DNA from: Caballeronia megalochromosomata
Lineage (GTDB): Bacteria; Pseudomonadota; Gammaproteobacteria; Burkholderiales; Burkholderiaceae
DNA length: 50,011 bases
NCBI GenBank assembly: GCA_001580565.1
Contig: LRBF01000151.1
Location: 1-50,011, forward strand
Direction of reading: 5' to 3'
The notes under the pieces are model-generated. The model saw only the letters and a program-made list of their open reading frames with translations. It did no database searches and was not told the origin of the DNA. Both the position numbers and the translations under genes were made by a program. Every line of letters starts with the position of its first letter. Position 1 is the first letter of the stretch. Shown piece after piece: positions 26,094 through 35,191 of the stretch.

Positions 26094-26681
26094 TCAGAGC
26101 CCGAGCCCCTGACAGAGCCACCCGGAGTAGTGTTCGATCATCCGCTGAAACGGCGCGTGATGGCCGTAGGCGATCGACGATACCGCGAGCAGCCCGCACC
26201 CCGCGACGAGCGCGCGCGGCATCTTGCGAGGCTCGTCGAAGACGCGCGCGAGGAAGAGGGCGGCAATGGCCGCGCCGAGCACCCAGCCCGCGACGACTTC
26301 GGCGGGCGTGTGCGCGTCCTGCATGATGCGGCTCGCGCCGATCGCCGCCGCGAGCGCGAGCCCGCCCGCCGCACCCAGGCGATGCCAGCCGCCGCCGAAG
26401 CCGCCGAACAGCAGTCCGCCCGCGACCGTATAGATCGATGCGGCGAGCATCGTGTGACCGCTGATCATGCGCAACTGGAGCGCGGCGATTTCGAAACCGC
26501 AGCCGGCGTAGAGAATCTTGGAGAGACCTACGAGCCCCATGCCGATCGCGAGCAGGATGGCCCAGCGCAATGCGAGGCGCGACTCGACGGTGTGCAGCCA
26601 CAGCGCGCAGACGACAGCGAGCGGCAGCAAAAACGCCGCGTCGCCGAGATTCGAGAGTGTCCAGAGTACCTTTGATTCCAT
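26094..26681 (-). CDS. PAP2-family membrane phosphatase
   Basis: 195 residues, five or six hydrophobic helices. It contains MISGHTMLAASIYTVAGG, the S-G-H motif whose His is the proton donor, and later ASRIMQDAHTPAEVVAGWVL, the S-R-x(5)-H motif with the nucleophile His; the first motif (K-x6-R-P) is degenerate near GLSKILYAGCGFEI. The usual Asp after the His motif is Glu in 'H-T-P-A-E-V', a tolerated variant. Substrate candidates are undecaprenyl pyrophosphate or a phospholipid; a lipid-carrier recycling role would suit the polysaccharide context, but that is inference. It lies 43 bases downstream of the glxA-type gene on the same strand, so the two are probably co-transcribed. Confidence 0.85.
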   Translation of the reverse strand: MESKVLWTLSNLGDAAFLLPLAVVCALWLHTVESRLALRWAILLAIGMGLVGLSKILYAGCGFEIAALQLRMISGHTMLAASIYTVAGGLLFGGFGGGWHRLGAAGGLALAAAIGASRIMQDAHTPAEVVAGWVLGAAIAALFLARVFDEPRKMPRALVAGCGLLAVSSIAYGHHAPFQRMIEHYSGWLCQGLGL

Positions 26682-26724
26682 GCGTATCCGTTATAGGTCG
26701 TCTCGCGGGCCTTTCCGAACCCGC

Positions 26725-27783
26725 TTATGAAGTGTCGGCCTGCTTCCGGCGGCCGGCCATCCGGTATTCGGTCGGCGAAATCGACAGCCGCTTGCGGAAG
26801 ATTTTCGCCAGGCCGTCGCCGCTGCCGGCGCCGCATCGCCGGGCGATCTTGTCCACCGGCAAGTCGGTGGCGGCCAGCAGCATACAGCTTGCATCGATCC
26901 GCGCGCGCAGCAGGTATTCCGACGGCGTGAGCCCGATCTGCGCCTTGAAGCGGCGCAGGAAATTGCGCTCGCTCATGGCGGCGACGCGTGCGGCATCGGT
27001 GATCGAAATCGGCCGCACGTAGTTCTCGCGGATCCAGCGCGCTGCCGCGTCGATCTTCTGGCGCACGCCGCCGGCTTCGGTGTCGTCGAGCACGGTGGCG
27101 AGCCTGGGCCACGCACCGGGAATCGAGCGTTCCGATACTTCGCGCGCGAGGGCGGCGCCGTGATCGCGCTTGATGATCGAGAGCGCCGCTGCGATCGGCC
27201 CCTTCGGATCGTCGAGCGTGAGCGTCTGCTCCGCGATGAACAGCGGGTTCGACAACGCGGACGCGCGCGCGGGAGTGTCGGTCTCGTCGGTGAAATCGAG
27301 CGAGCGGTTCTGCACCGTGAGATTGGCCGCGGCAAGAATATACGCGCCTTCGCCGATCGCCTTGATGAACGGAATTTTCGGCGCCACGCGGCCGAGCCGC
27401 TTGCGCAGCACGGCGTCGTTGCGCGCATGCCGCGCACCCACGCCGCCCGCGATGAAGAGCGCGTCGCACTCGTTCATCCAGCGCGTTTCGAGACCCTCTG
27501 TCCAGATGCGCATCGAGCAACTGCTCGCCACGCTGCCACCTTCACTCGACAGGAATTGCAGCGAATAGTTCGGCGCTTGTCCGCGTTCGCCGGCATCAGC
27601 GGGTAGGCGGACCGTGTTCGCGACCGAGAAGACCTCGGAGATCGAACTGACTTCGACGAGCGAAAAATCCTCGAAAATCAGAATGCCGATCCGCTTCTCC
27701 GCACTGGCCATATCGGCGGGCGGCGCGTCGGGCGCGGTGGCGCGCACGACCTGAAGCCTGCCCGTACCATTGGCGTACACCAT
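26725..27783 (-). CDS. GlxA-type AraC regulator with DJ-1/PfpI-like domain (copy 1)
   Basis: 352 residues; ATG on the minus strand at 27783 preceded by GGGGAGAAG. Residues about 30-215 form a DJ-1/PfpI amidase-like domain (RIGILIFEDFSLVEVSSISE, CDALFIAGGVGARHARN), and residues about 240-345 two AraC helix-turn-helices (ISITDAARVAAMSERNFLRR, DKIARRCGAGSGDGLAKIFR and ISPTEYR). The nucleophile Cys of the amidase elbow is missing: FIKAIGEGAYILAAA has Glu-Gly where GlxA relatives read Cys-x-G, so the domain can only sense, not catalyse. A close relative lies at 29713-30711. It probably acts near the EPS genes, but no target is proven. Confidence 0.9.
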   Translation of the reverse strand: MVYANGTGRLQVVRATAPDAPPADMASAEKRIGILIFEDFSLVEVSSISEVFSVANTVRLPADAGERGQAPNYSLQFLSSEGGSVASSCSMRIWTEGLETRWMNECDALFIAGGVGARHARNDAVLRKRLGRVAPKIPFIKAIGEGAYILAAANLTVQNRSLDFTDETDTPARASALSNPLFIAEQTLTLDDPKGPIAAALSIIKRDHGAALAREVSERSIPGAWPRLATVLDDTEAGGVRQKIDAAARWIRENYVRPISITDAARVAAMSERNFLRRFKAQIGLTPSEYLLRARIDASCMLLAATDLPVDKIARRCGAGSGDGLAKIFRKRLSISPTEYRMAGRRKQADTS

Positions 27784-28179
27784 CGACTTCTCCCCTGAGC
27801 GGACCTCAAAGCCTTGCCTCGGGTCCGATCGATGAAGGAACGTAAGTAGCGGGAAAGTGAGCTTACATGGGTCGCACTATACGCGGCGCCCAACAGTCGC
27901 CGCGCGCCAAGTCCGAAATTGACGAACTGTTGGCAGATGATCTCGATACTCGCGCAATACGCTGACAACATGGCAGTCGTCTGACGAAATCGAACGATGT
28001 GTCTTCGACAGAAACTGACGCGATGACTGCATGACTCGCTCAAGAACAGGTGCCTGCTGACCGTTATCAAGGGAAGCAGAGCTTGAAGCGAATCGATGCT
28101 TGAGGTTTCTTGGCGGTAGGGCGGGCGGCGCGCAGCAATGCGCGCCGTTTGTCTTTTCAGCGCGCGCTTTTCATGCGGA
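27784..28179. other. Intergenic region upstream of the GlxA-type gene
   Basis: About 400 bases between the start of the minus-strand regulator and the end of gmm. A perfect hairpin, GGCGCGCA-GCAA-TGCGCGCC at 28127-28146, sits 34 bases beyond the gmm stop; on the plus strand it is followed by GTTTGTCTTTT, on the minus strand by no T-run. It may limit read-through between gmm and the regulator. No promoter could be pinned down. Confidence 0.45.
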
Positions 28180-28632
28180 TCAGCGGAAGTACGCCTTCGT
28201 GTTCTCGTGCACGTCATCGCGCGCGAGCAACTCGTCGGGCAGGAGCCATCGATAATCGCTGTGCTGATCGAAGCGGCCGACGGGCACTTTGCCGCTCAGG
28301 GTCATCGCGTAGGCGAGCACGATGTAGTGCGTGCCGACGCCATCGGCGCCCGCGAAGTTGTCGTCGTACAGATGCTCGTACACGCCGAAGAAACGCGAGG
28401 CAGAACGCTGCGCACTCGCGACGCCAAGCTCGTTGTTGACGATGCGCTTGAACGCGCCATCGAGCGATTCATTCTTGGTGATGCGCCCGCCCGGCACGAA
28501 CCACGTACCTTGCGCCGGCCGGTTGCGCCGATGGCCCACGAGGATGCGCCGGTTGCCGTCGGTGACGATCAGGTCGATCGCCACCAGCGGCGCGAGCCGC
28601 ACCACCGTCAGGAAATCCGCGTTGCTCAGCAT
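28180..28632 (-). CDS. gmm: GDP-mannose mannosyl hydrolase (Nudix family)
   Basis: 150 residues. The start at 28632 is five bases after GGAG (reading MLSNADFLTVVRLAPLVAID); an ATG ten codons earlier has no such site. The Nudix box is GGRITKNESLDGAFKRIVNN followed by E-L-G. Its G-x5-E is normal, but the R-E-x-x-E-E core is reduced to R-I-x-x-N-E, exactly the variation of Gmm enzymes, which release mannose from GDP-mannose by substitution at carbon rather than phosphorus. The flanking W-F-V-P-G-G and D-G-V-G-T-H-Y-I-V-L-A-Y also fit. It would control the GDP-mannose pool made by ManB and ManC further along the window. Confidence 0.88.
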   Translation of the reverse strand: MLSNADFLTVVRLAPLVAIDLIVTDGNRRILVGHRRNRPAQGTWFVPGGRITKNESLDGAFKRIVNNELGVASAQRSASRFFGVYEHLYDDNFAGADGVGTHYIVLAYAMTLSGKVPVGRFDQHSDYRWLLPDELLARDDVHENTKAYFR

Positions 28633-29712
28633 CGTTGCTCCGTGTTTGCCATCGGGCTGCATGACACAAACGATGAGGCCTGCGCCGTCGCATCACCGTG
28701 CGTGCGCGCACGGCGAGGATCGAATTTCATGAGTGAAACACGCAAGGCTGACGGGCACGTCTACTGCGTGCCCTTGCATGCACGGCAAACTTGACCGATC
28801 CGCGGGCCTGGCCGTCGCGCGAAAATCTCCACGGCTGGATTTGCAAACGCGCGCGCAAATCGAGCGCGATTCAACCGAACATTGCAAAGATTTGATTGGA
28901 CGATTCAACAAATAGTGTCACAGCGTGCGCCGCCGCAAAACACTAGCCGATGGCGGGCGGGGACAGTGCGCGAATCCCGCGCGCGTGCAGGTTCGGCGGC
29001 CCCATGGGCGCATTGCAGTGCAGCATTTAAGCTCATATGAAAACACCACACTATGCTGTCGAATAAAAATAGAATTGGCTAATTGAAAATCACCCGATCG
29101 CACGATATTTTGTTAATCGAAAATCGACGCTAATTAATACGCGATTCAATTGGCTTTTTAAATCGATGGCTTAAATGCCGATTACATCCGGTTCCCAAAT
29201 GTAACGGCAAACCCAAAATTTTCCGATTGCGGCGGTACGAACGTGCGCTCTTGCACTGATCGAATGTTTCAAAAGTGAATCAATTTCTTTGGTCCGACGT
29301 GGCGGCCGAGATACTGGGCGACCCGCACAGGGCCGTGGCTTGGGGCCTCGCGCGCGAACGACTGTCCGATCTGGCGGCACAGTGATCGAATTGCGCTAAG
29401 CGGTGTCACACAGGTTTGTATGACAAATGGATTAACGTATTCCACGCGTAAAAATCGGCTATGCTGAATTTGGGGATGGATATCAATGTGCGCTCACCCT
29501 CACATCGGAACAGATTCTGTGGTTTAAGCGCGAAAATCTAGAGCACAAAAAAGTTTGTCTGCTTATTATTCAAGCCAGCGGATCGATTCCGCCAACACTC
29601 CGTCCCAATCGGTCACGGCAACCCGGCGAAGTTCGGGAAAGTCCATTGATGCGCCGCAATGGCCGAGAAACTCTTCCGCGCCTTCCAGGAAACAAAGCAG
29701 CAGAGGATGACC
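28633..29712. other. Long AT-rich regulatory spacer
   Basis: More than 1 kb without a supportable gene. From about 29,020 to 29,240 the sequence is markedly AT-rich, with many TTAAT, AAAAT and ATTTT words, in a setting of about 60-65% GC. Such tracts commonly hold promoters and bind nucleoid proteins such as H-NS/MvaT types. It lies between the minus-strand gmm and the plus-strand GlxA-type regulator that heads the EPS genes, so divergent promoters are expected. I see no unambiguous -35/-10 pair. Short frames here are not convincing. Confidence 0.5.
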
Positions 29713-30711
29713 ATGCCTTACGCCACTTTAGAACCCGCCGTCATGGGTTGGACGCCTCCCGCGACGAAAGCCTCGCAGGCCGAGGTCCGCCAGATCGCGA
29801 TCCTGCTGTTCGACGGCTTTTCCCTGCTCGGCGCGGGGATCGTCGCGGAGGTCTTCCACATGGCGAACGAGTTCTCGTCGGCGAAGTCCAGGCCGGACTG
29901 CAGCTACGACGTGCGCTTTCTGTCCGTCGAGGGCGGCAACGTGGCGTGCTCGTCGTCGGTGCGCGTATGGACGGACGGCCTGGACGCGCGCCACTACGGC
30001 GGCTTCGACGCGCTCTTCGTCGCGGGCGGCCGTGGCGCCGAAGAAGCCGCGAAGGACGATCGCATCATCGAATGGCTGCGCCGCGTGCAGTCGAAGACCA
30101 CGGTCGTGCGAGCGATTTCCGAAGGCCGCAAGGTGCTCGACGCCGCCGGCATCGGCCAGTCGCAGGACGCGCAGGCGCGCTACGGCAACGCGATGCATCT
30201 CGTGCGCGACGAGCAGCAGGGCGATGCGGGCGACCGCTACGAGTCGATGAAGGGCGCGCTCATCATCGTGAAGCGCGATCTGGGCATCGACGTGTCGCGC
30301 AGCGTGGCCGAGCGCCTGATGCCGGGCTCGGCGGCGAAGCTCGTGTCGATTCTCGGCGACAGCGGCGCGGCGTCCGCGGGCGACAAGATCCGCGCGGCGG
30401 CGCGCTGGCTGCAGGACAACTGCGAACGGCCGATTTCGGTCGTCGATGCGGCGCAGGTGGCCGCGATGAGCGAGCGCAACTTTTTGCGCCGCTTCAAGAT
30501 CGAGATGGGCATCACGCCATCCGATTATTTGCTGCAGGCGCGCCTTTCCGTGACCTGCGCGCTTCTGACGGATTCGGAACTGCCGGTCGACAAGATCGCG
30601 CGCAGAAGCGGCATGGGCAACGGCGACAGGCTCGCGAAGATTTTCCGCAAGCGTCTGCTGATCTCGCCGACGGAGTACCGGATGCAGAGCAGGCGCGAGG
30701 CGAACGGCTGA
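29713..30711 (+). CDS. GlxA-type AraC regulator with DJ-1/PfpI-like domain (copy 2)
   Basis: 332 residues from ATG 29713, chosen because AGAGGA at 29702-29707 stands five bases upstream; ATG 29707 and 29659 are alternatives in frame. DJ-1/PfpI-like domain first (QIAILLFDGFSLLGAGIVAE, FDALFVAGGRGAEEAA), then two AraC helix-turn-helices (ISVVDAAQVAAMSERNFLRR, DKIARRSGMGNGDRLAKIFR, ISPTEYRMQS). As in copy 1, the elbow Cys is replaced (VVRAISEGRKVLDAAG), so the domain is a sensor at most. The C-terminal HTH half is much more alike between the two copies than the N-terminal half, suggesting shared DNA sites but different signals. It lies 143 bases upstream of manC on the same strand, a likely EPS activator. 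Confidence 0.9.
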   Translation: MPYATLEPAVMGWTPPATKASQAEVRQIAILLFDGFSLLGAGIVAEVFHMANEFSSAKSRPDCSYDVRFLSVEGGNVACSSSVRVWTDGLDARHYGGFDALFVAGGRGAEEAAKDDRIIEWLRRVQSKTTVVRAISEGRKVLDAAGIGQSQDAQARYGNAMHLVRDEQQGDAGDRYESMKGALIIVKRDLGIDVSRSVAERLMPGSAAKLVSILGDSGAASAGDKIRAAARWLQDNCERPISVVDAAQVAAMSERNFLRRFKIEMGITPSDYLLQARLSVTCALLTDSELPVDKIARRSGMGNGDRLAKIFRKRLLISPTEYRMQSRREANG

Positions 30712-30774
30712 CCCGCGCCGAGTGTGACGTGGGCCGCTCTGACGCCGACTATGGCGTAAAGCGTCGGACCTTTG

Positions 30775-30795
30775 GCCGGACCTGATCGGTCCGGC
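30775..30795 (+). terminator. Hairpin between the regulator and manC
   Basis: GCCGGACC-TGATC-GGTCCGGC, a perfect eight-pair stem 63 bases after the regulator stop, followed by ACTTAATCATTT, which is only moderately T-rich. It may end the regulator transcript or act as an attenuator in the manC leader. Confidence 0.45.
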
Positions 30796-30854
30796 ACTTA
30801 ATCATTTCCCGGACGGCATTGCCGTTCGAATGAATTTGCAGGCAGGAGTCCTCT

Positions 30855-32384
30855 ATGACGAATGAAGCACGCACGAAGAGTGAGGTGGGGCAGGGAGCAG
30901 CAGGTGTGGAGGCAGGCCCGGCCAAGGTGGCCGGGCCATGCCGCCGCCTCGTTCCTGTCATCCTCGCCGGCGGCTCGGGCACGCGCCTGTGGCCGATGTC
31001 GCGTGAACATTTTCCGAAGCAACTGATCGGCGTGGTCGGGCGTGACTCGTTGTTGCAGGCGACGGTTTCGCGCCTGAAAGGCTTTTCGGGCGACTTCAAG
31101 GTGGATGGCGAGCCGATCATCGTGTGCGGCGAGGAGCATCGTTTCACGACGGAAGAGCAGACGCGCGAGAGCGGCGTCGACGCACGCATCATCGTCGAAC
31201 CTGCGCGTCGCGACACCGCGCCCGCGCTCACGCTCGCGGCGCTCGCGGCGGTGAAGGACGGCGAGGACGCGATCATGGTCGCGATGCCGGCGGATCACTC
31301 CATCGCCGATATTCCCGCGCTGCATCGCGCGATCGCCATCGCGGCGGAGCACGCCGAGCGCGGCGTGATCGCGACGCTCGGCATCCCGCCGACGCGCCCC
31401 GACACCGGCTTCGGCTATATCCGTCTGGGCGAGCCGCTCGACGATGGCGCGCACAAGATCGACCGCTTCGTCGAAAAGCCAGCGGCCGAACTCGCCGCGC
31501 AATACGTCGCGGCGGGCACGTACTGGTGGAACAGCGGCATCTTCATCGTGCGCGCGAGCGTGTGGCTCGCGGCGCTGAAGAAGCTCAACGCCGACATGCA
31601 CGCAGCCTGCTCGGCCGCCGCGCAGGAAGGCGAGGACGACGGCAAGTTCTTCCGCCCGCAGGCCGCGCAATTCGGCCGCGCGCCGTCCGATTCGATCGAC
31701 TACGCGGTCATGGAACACATCGGCACGCCGAGCACGCCGTGCGACGGCATCGTCGTGCCGCTCGTCGCGGGCTGGTCGGATCTCGGGTCGTGGGACGCCG
31801 TGTGGGACGCGATGGACAAGGACGAGTCCGGCAACGTCGCAAGCGGCCGCGTCGTGTTCGAAGGCGCGACGTCGAGCTATGCGCGCTCCGAAGGCGGACG
31901 GCTCGTCGCGTGTGTCGGCACGACCAACGTGATCGTCGTCGAGACTGACGACGCCGTGCTCGTCGCGGACCGGTCGCGCGTGCAGGACATCAAGGGGCTC
32001 GTTGCGCGCATCCGCGAGCAGCACGCGCCCGAAGCGGACACGCATCGCAAGGTGCGCCGCCCGTGGGGTTTCTACGATTCGATCGAGCACGGCGAGCGCT
32101 TCCAGGTGAAACGCATCGTGGTGTCGCCGGGCTCGAAGCTGTCGCTGCAGATGCATCACCACCGCGCGGAGCACTGGGTCGTCGTGTGCGGCACGGCGCT
32201 CGTCACGCGCGGTGAAGAGCAGTTCCTGCTGAGCGAGAACGAATCGACGTTCATTCCGCTCGGCGTGCGGCATCGTCTGGAGAACCCGGGCAAGGTGCCG
32301 CTCGAGATCATCGAAGTGCAGTCGGGAAGCTATCTCGGCGAAGACGACATCGTGCGGTTCGACGACACCTACGGGCGCAGTTGA
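30855..32384 (+). CDS. manC: Mannose-1-phosphate guanylyltransferase / mannose-6-phosphate isomerase
   Basis: 509 residues; ATG 30855 after CAGGAG. The nucleotidyltransferase domain begins VILAGGSGTRLWPMSREHFP followed by K-Q-L, the pyrophosphorylase signature, and contains IDRFVEKPA, the sugar-binding F-V-E-K-P. The C-terminal cupin (RPWGFYDSIEHGERFQVKRI then QMHHHRAEHWVVVCGTA) carries the metal-binding His/Glu set of type II phosphomannose isomerases. It thus catalyses the first and last steps of GDP-mannose synthesis around ManB (48242). The N-terminal 30 residues are a low-complexity extension. In cepacian clusters the same gene is bceA. First gene of the plus-strand EPS run. Confidence 0.96.
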   Translation: MTNEARTKSEVGQGAAGVEAGPAKVAGPCRRLVPVILAGGSGTRLWPMSREHFPKQLIGVVGRDSLLQATVSRLKGFSGDFKVDGEPIIVCGEEHRFTTEEQTRESGVDARIIVEPARRDTAPALTLAALAAVKDGEDAIMVAMPADHSIADIPALHRAIAIAAEHAERGVIATLGIPPTRPDTGFGYIRLGEPLDDGAHKIDRFVEKPAAELAAQYVAAGTYWWNSGIFIVRASVWLAALKKLNADMHAACSAAAQEGEDDGKFFRPQAAQFGRAPSDSIDYAVMEHIGTPSTPCDGIVVPLVAGWSDLGSWDAVWDAMDKDESGNVASGRVVFEGATSSYARSEGGRLVACVGTTNVIVVETDDAVLVADRSRVQDIKGLVARIREQHAPEADTHRKVRRPWGFYDSIEHGERFQVKRIVVSPGSKLSLQMHHHRAEHWVVVCGTALVTRGEEQFLLSENESTFIPLGVRHRLENPGKVPLEIIEVQSGSYLGEDDIVRFDDTYGRS

Positions 32385-32519
32385 GCACGCAAAGGGCGAT
32401 GTCATGACGGATTAGGCAGCACGCTTTCTTGCAACGGCTTTCACACGAAAAAGACGGGGCTAACGCGAGGAGGAGACTGAAGCGGGCGGTAAAGGGCTGA
32501 TTGCGTTCGGGGAAAACAC

Positions 32520-33899
32520 ATGCGCGATTTACAGGGATTGCTCGCGCGCCTGTTCGACGTCGTGATGATCGTCGGCGGCGCGGCGGTGGCGTCGCAAATC
32601 AGGTTCGAGTACATCGAGGCTCACGCCTATTCGGTGGCGTTCGTCGCGTTCGCGGCGGCGTTTTCGCTCGCGCTTTTTCCTGGTTTCGGCGTCTACCAGT
32701 CGTGGCGCGGCCGCAGCAAGCTTCAGCTTGCCTGCCAGGTCTCGCTCGGCTGGCTCGTCGTGCAGGGCTGCGCGCTCGCGCTGATGTTCTCGCTGCATCG
32801 CCTCGACTATGTGTCGCGCCTCTGGTTCGCCTACTGGACCGCCATGTCCGGCGGCCTCATGATCGCCGGGCGTCTCATCACGCACGCGATCCTCGCGCAC
32901 ATGCGCAACGCCGGGCTGAATTTGCAGCAGGTGGCGATCGTCGGCTGCGGCAGGCATTGCGATTCGATCCTGCGCAAGATCGAACGCTCGCAGGACACGG
33001 GCTTTCGCATGAGCGCGGCGTTCAACGCGGCGCCGGGCAAGGCGCGGCTCAACACGCGCGTGCCGGTGTACGACGACTTCGACGCCTTCGTCAGCTTCGT
33101 GCGCACGCAGAACGTGCACGAGGTGTGGCTCGCGCTGCCGCTTTCCGAAGAGCGCACGATCCTGCGCTTTGTGAACGAATTCCGCGACGACCTGCTCAAC
33201 GTGCGCTTCATCCCCGACGTGCGCAGCCTCGCGCTCTTCGAAAGCGGCGTGACGGATCTGCTCGGCCAGCCCGCGATCAATCTCGTCGCGTCGCCGCTGT
33301 CGGCCTCCGCGCAGTTGCAGAAGGAACTCTTCGACCGCGTGTTCGCGCTCTGCGCGATCATCGCCGTCTCGCCTGTGCTGATCTGCATCGCGCTCGCGAT
33401 CAAGCTGACTTCGCGCGGGCCCGTGCTCTTCCGGCAGAACCGCAAGGGCGCGGATGGCCGCGTCTTCACAATTTACAAGTTCCGGTCGATGCGCATGCAC
33501 ACGGAACAGGCCGGGGTGCTCCACCAGGCCACGCGCGACGATCCGCGCGTGACCCGTGTCGGGGCATTCCTGCGCCGCACCAGCCTCGATGAGCTGCCGC
33601 AGTTCTTCAATGTTCTGCGTGGCGACATGTCAGTCGTGGGCCCGCGTCCACACGCGCTCGAACATGACGACCTGTATCAGAAGGTCGTATCGGGGTATAT
33701 CCATCGTTACCGGATCAAGCCAGGCATCACCGGCTGGGCCCAGGTCAACGGTTTTCGTGGAGAAACGGATCGGATCGAAAAGATGGAAGGACGCGTCGCT
33801 CACGATTTGTACTACCTGGGTAACTGGTCGTTCGGACTCGATATGAGAATCATCGCCGCAACGATCTTCAAGGGACTACGCCACACCAACGCTTACTGA
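32520..33899 (+). CDS. Undecaprenyl-phosphate glucose phosphotransferase (WcaJ / BceB-like)
   Basis: 459 residues. Four N-terminal membrane helices, a CoA-binding-like middle domain (LQQVAIVGCGRHCDSILRKI) and a C-terminal bacterial sugar transferase domain: KELFDRVFALCAIIAVSPVL (reentrant helix), LFRQNRKGADGRVFTIYKFR then S-M-R, RRTSLDELPQFFNVLRGDMS then V-V-G-P-R-P. This is the polyisoprenyl-phosphate hexose-1-phosphate transferase layout; the enzyme loads glucose-1-phosphate (or galactose-1-phosphate) onto undecaprenyl phosphate, committing the carrier to EPS. The substrate is taken from family precedent (bceB, wcaJ). It follows manC by 135 bases. Its stop is within 18 bases of the wza start, so they share a transcript. 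Confidence 0.94.
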   Translation: MRDLQGLLARLFDVVMIVGGAAVASQIRFEYIEAHAYSVAFVAFAAAFSLALFPGFGVYQSWRGRSKLQLACQVSLGWLVVQGCALALMFSLHRLDYVSRLWFAYWTAMSGGLMIAGRLITHAILAHMRNAGLNLQQVAIVGCGRHCDSILRKIERSQDTGFRMSAAFNAAPGKARLNTRVPVYDDFDAFVSFVRTQNVHEVWLALPLSEERTILRFVNEFRDDLLNVRFIPDVRSLALFESGVTDLLGQPAINLVASPLSASAQLQKELFDRVFALCAIIAVSPVLICIALAIKLTSRGPVLFRQNRKGADGRVFTIYKFRSMRMHTEQAGVLHQATRDDPRVTRVGAFLRRTSLDELPQFFNVLRGDMSVVGPRPHALEHDDLYQKVVSGYIHRYRIKPGITGWAQVNGFRGETDRIEKMEGRVAHDLYYLGNWSFGLDMRIIAATIFKGLRHTNAY

Positions 33900-33916
33900 T
33901 GCAGGGGACGACCATT

Positions 33917-35104
33917 ATGCACAACCAACAACAACCGGGCACCACCTCCATGGCCGCCAACACCAACGTGTCGCGTATCTTCCGCCTCACGAGCCTGGCT
34001 GCGGCAGCTTCCATTTCCGTGATCCTGACGGGTTGCGGGCTCGCGCCGGGCATGCACATGGAAAAGCCGGCCGCGCTCGTCGAGACGTCGAACGATCAGG
34101 GCGATCCGGCCAGCACGACCAACATCCCGATCACGCCGATCGACGCCGCGCTCGTGAAGAAGATGCGCTCCGCGCAGCCCTCCGTCACGTCCGATCCGAA
34201 CGCCTCGCTCTACGGCAAGCCTGCGCCGTACAAGCTGGGCGTCGGCGACGTGCTGCAGATCACCGTGTGGGATCACCCCGAGCTCGTCGCCGCGCTCGGG
34301 CAGCCCGCCAACCAGACGCGTACGTCGGATGCCGCGCCTGGCTTCGTCGTCGATGCCGACGGCAATCTGCAGTTCCCGTACGTGAACCATTCGCTGCATG
34401 TCGCGGGCAAGACCGAGACGCAGGTTCAGCGCGAGCTGTACTCGGAGCTGTCGAAAGTCTTCGTGAAGCCGCAGGTGACGGTGCGCGTCGCATCGTTCCG
34501 TGCGTCGCAGGTGTATATCGACGGCGACGTGCGCACGCCGGGCGCGCAGCAGATCAACGACATTCCGATGACGCTCACCGAGGCGATCGGCCGCGCGGGC
34601 GGCTTCGCGACGACGGCGGACCAGAGCCGCGTCACGCTGATCCGCGACGGCGTCACGTACCACATCAACATGGCCGGCATGACGTCGAAGGGCCGCAGCC
34701 CGTCGGACATCATGCTCAAGCCGGGCGATGCGCTGCGTGTCGATTCGCGCGACGAGAACGGCGTCTACGTGATGGGTGAAGTGACCAAGCCCGCCACCGT
34801 GATCCCGATGCGCAACGGCAAGCTCACGCTGTCGGACGCGATCTCGCAGGCGGGCAGCTTCAACCCGGAAACGTCGAACCCGCGTGAGCTGTACGTGATC
34901 CGCAACGGCGCGACGGACCAGCCGGAGGTCTACAAGCTCGACGCGCTCTCGCCGGTGTCCATGCTGCTCGCGAACAACTTCGAGCTGCAGCCGCATGACG
35001 TCGTCTACGTGGACAACAGCGGGCTCGTCCGCTTCTCGCGCGTGCTGAACCTGCTCCTGCCGGCGATCAACGCGGGTCTGACGGCGGCGGTGCTGACGAA
35101 GTAA
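33917..35104 (+). CDS. wza: Polysaccharide export outer-membrane lipoprotein
   Basis: 395 residues. A signal peptide with SISVILTGCGLAPG gives a type II lipobox (L-T-G-C), so the mature protein is a lipoprotein. Then the polysaccharide export domain (YKLGVGDVLQITVWDHPELV, DADGNLQFPYVNHSLHVAGK) and two SLBB domains (VYIDGDVRTPGAQQINDIPM, VYVMGEVTKPATVIPMRNGK), as in octameric Wza. It should form the outer-membrane channel through which EPS leaves, in contact with Wzc. The start is taken at ATG 33917; ATG 33899 (overlapping the previous stop) and ATG 33950 are also in frame. No wzb phosphatase gene lies between it and wzc. Homologue in the cepacian cluster: bceE. Confidence 0.94.
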   Translation: MHNQQQPGTTSMAANTNVSRIFRLTSLAAAASISVILTGCGLAPGMHMEKPAALVETSNDQGDPASTTNIPITPIDAALVKKMRSAQPSVTSDPNASLYGKPAPYKLGVGDVLQITVWDHPELVAALGQPANQTRTSDAAPGFVVDADGNLQFPYVNHSLHVAGKTETQVQRELYSELSKVFVKPQVTVRVASFRASQVYIDGDVRTPGAQQINDIPMTLTEAIGRAGGFATTADQSRVTLIRDGVTYHINMAGMTSKGRSPSDIMLKPGDALRVDSRDENGVYVMGEVTKPATVIPMRNGKLTLSDAISQAGSFNPETSNPRELYVIRNGATDQPEVYKLDALSPVSMLLANNFELQPHDVVYVDNSGLVRFSRVLNLLLPAINAGLTAAVLTK

Positions 35105-35191
35105 GCGTGTGACAGCAGGTGTTTGACCGGCGCGCGCGGGGGCGCGCCGGCGCTTCATGGTTCGACTGAAAAATTACAAGCGAGCGAGATC

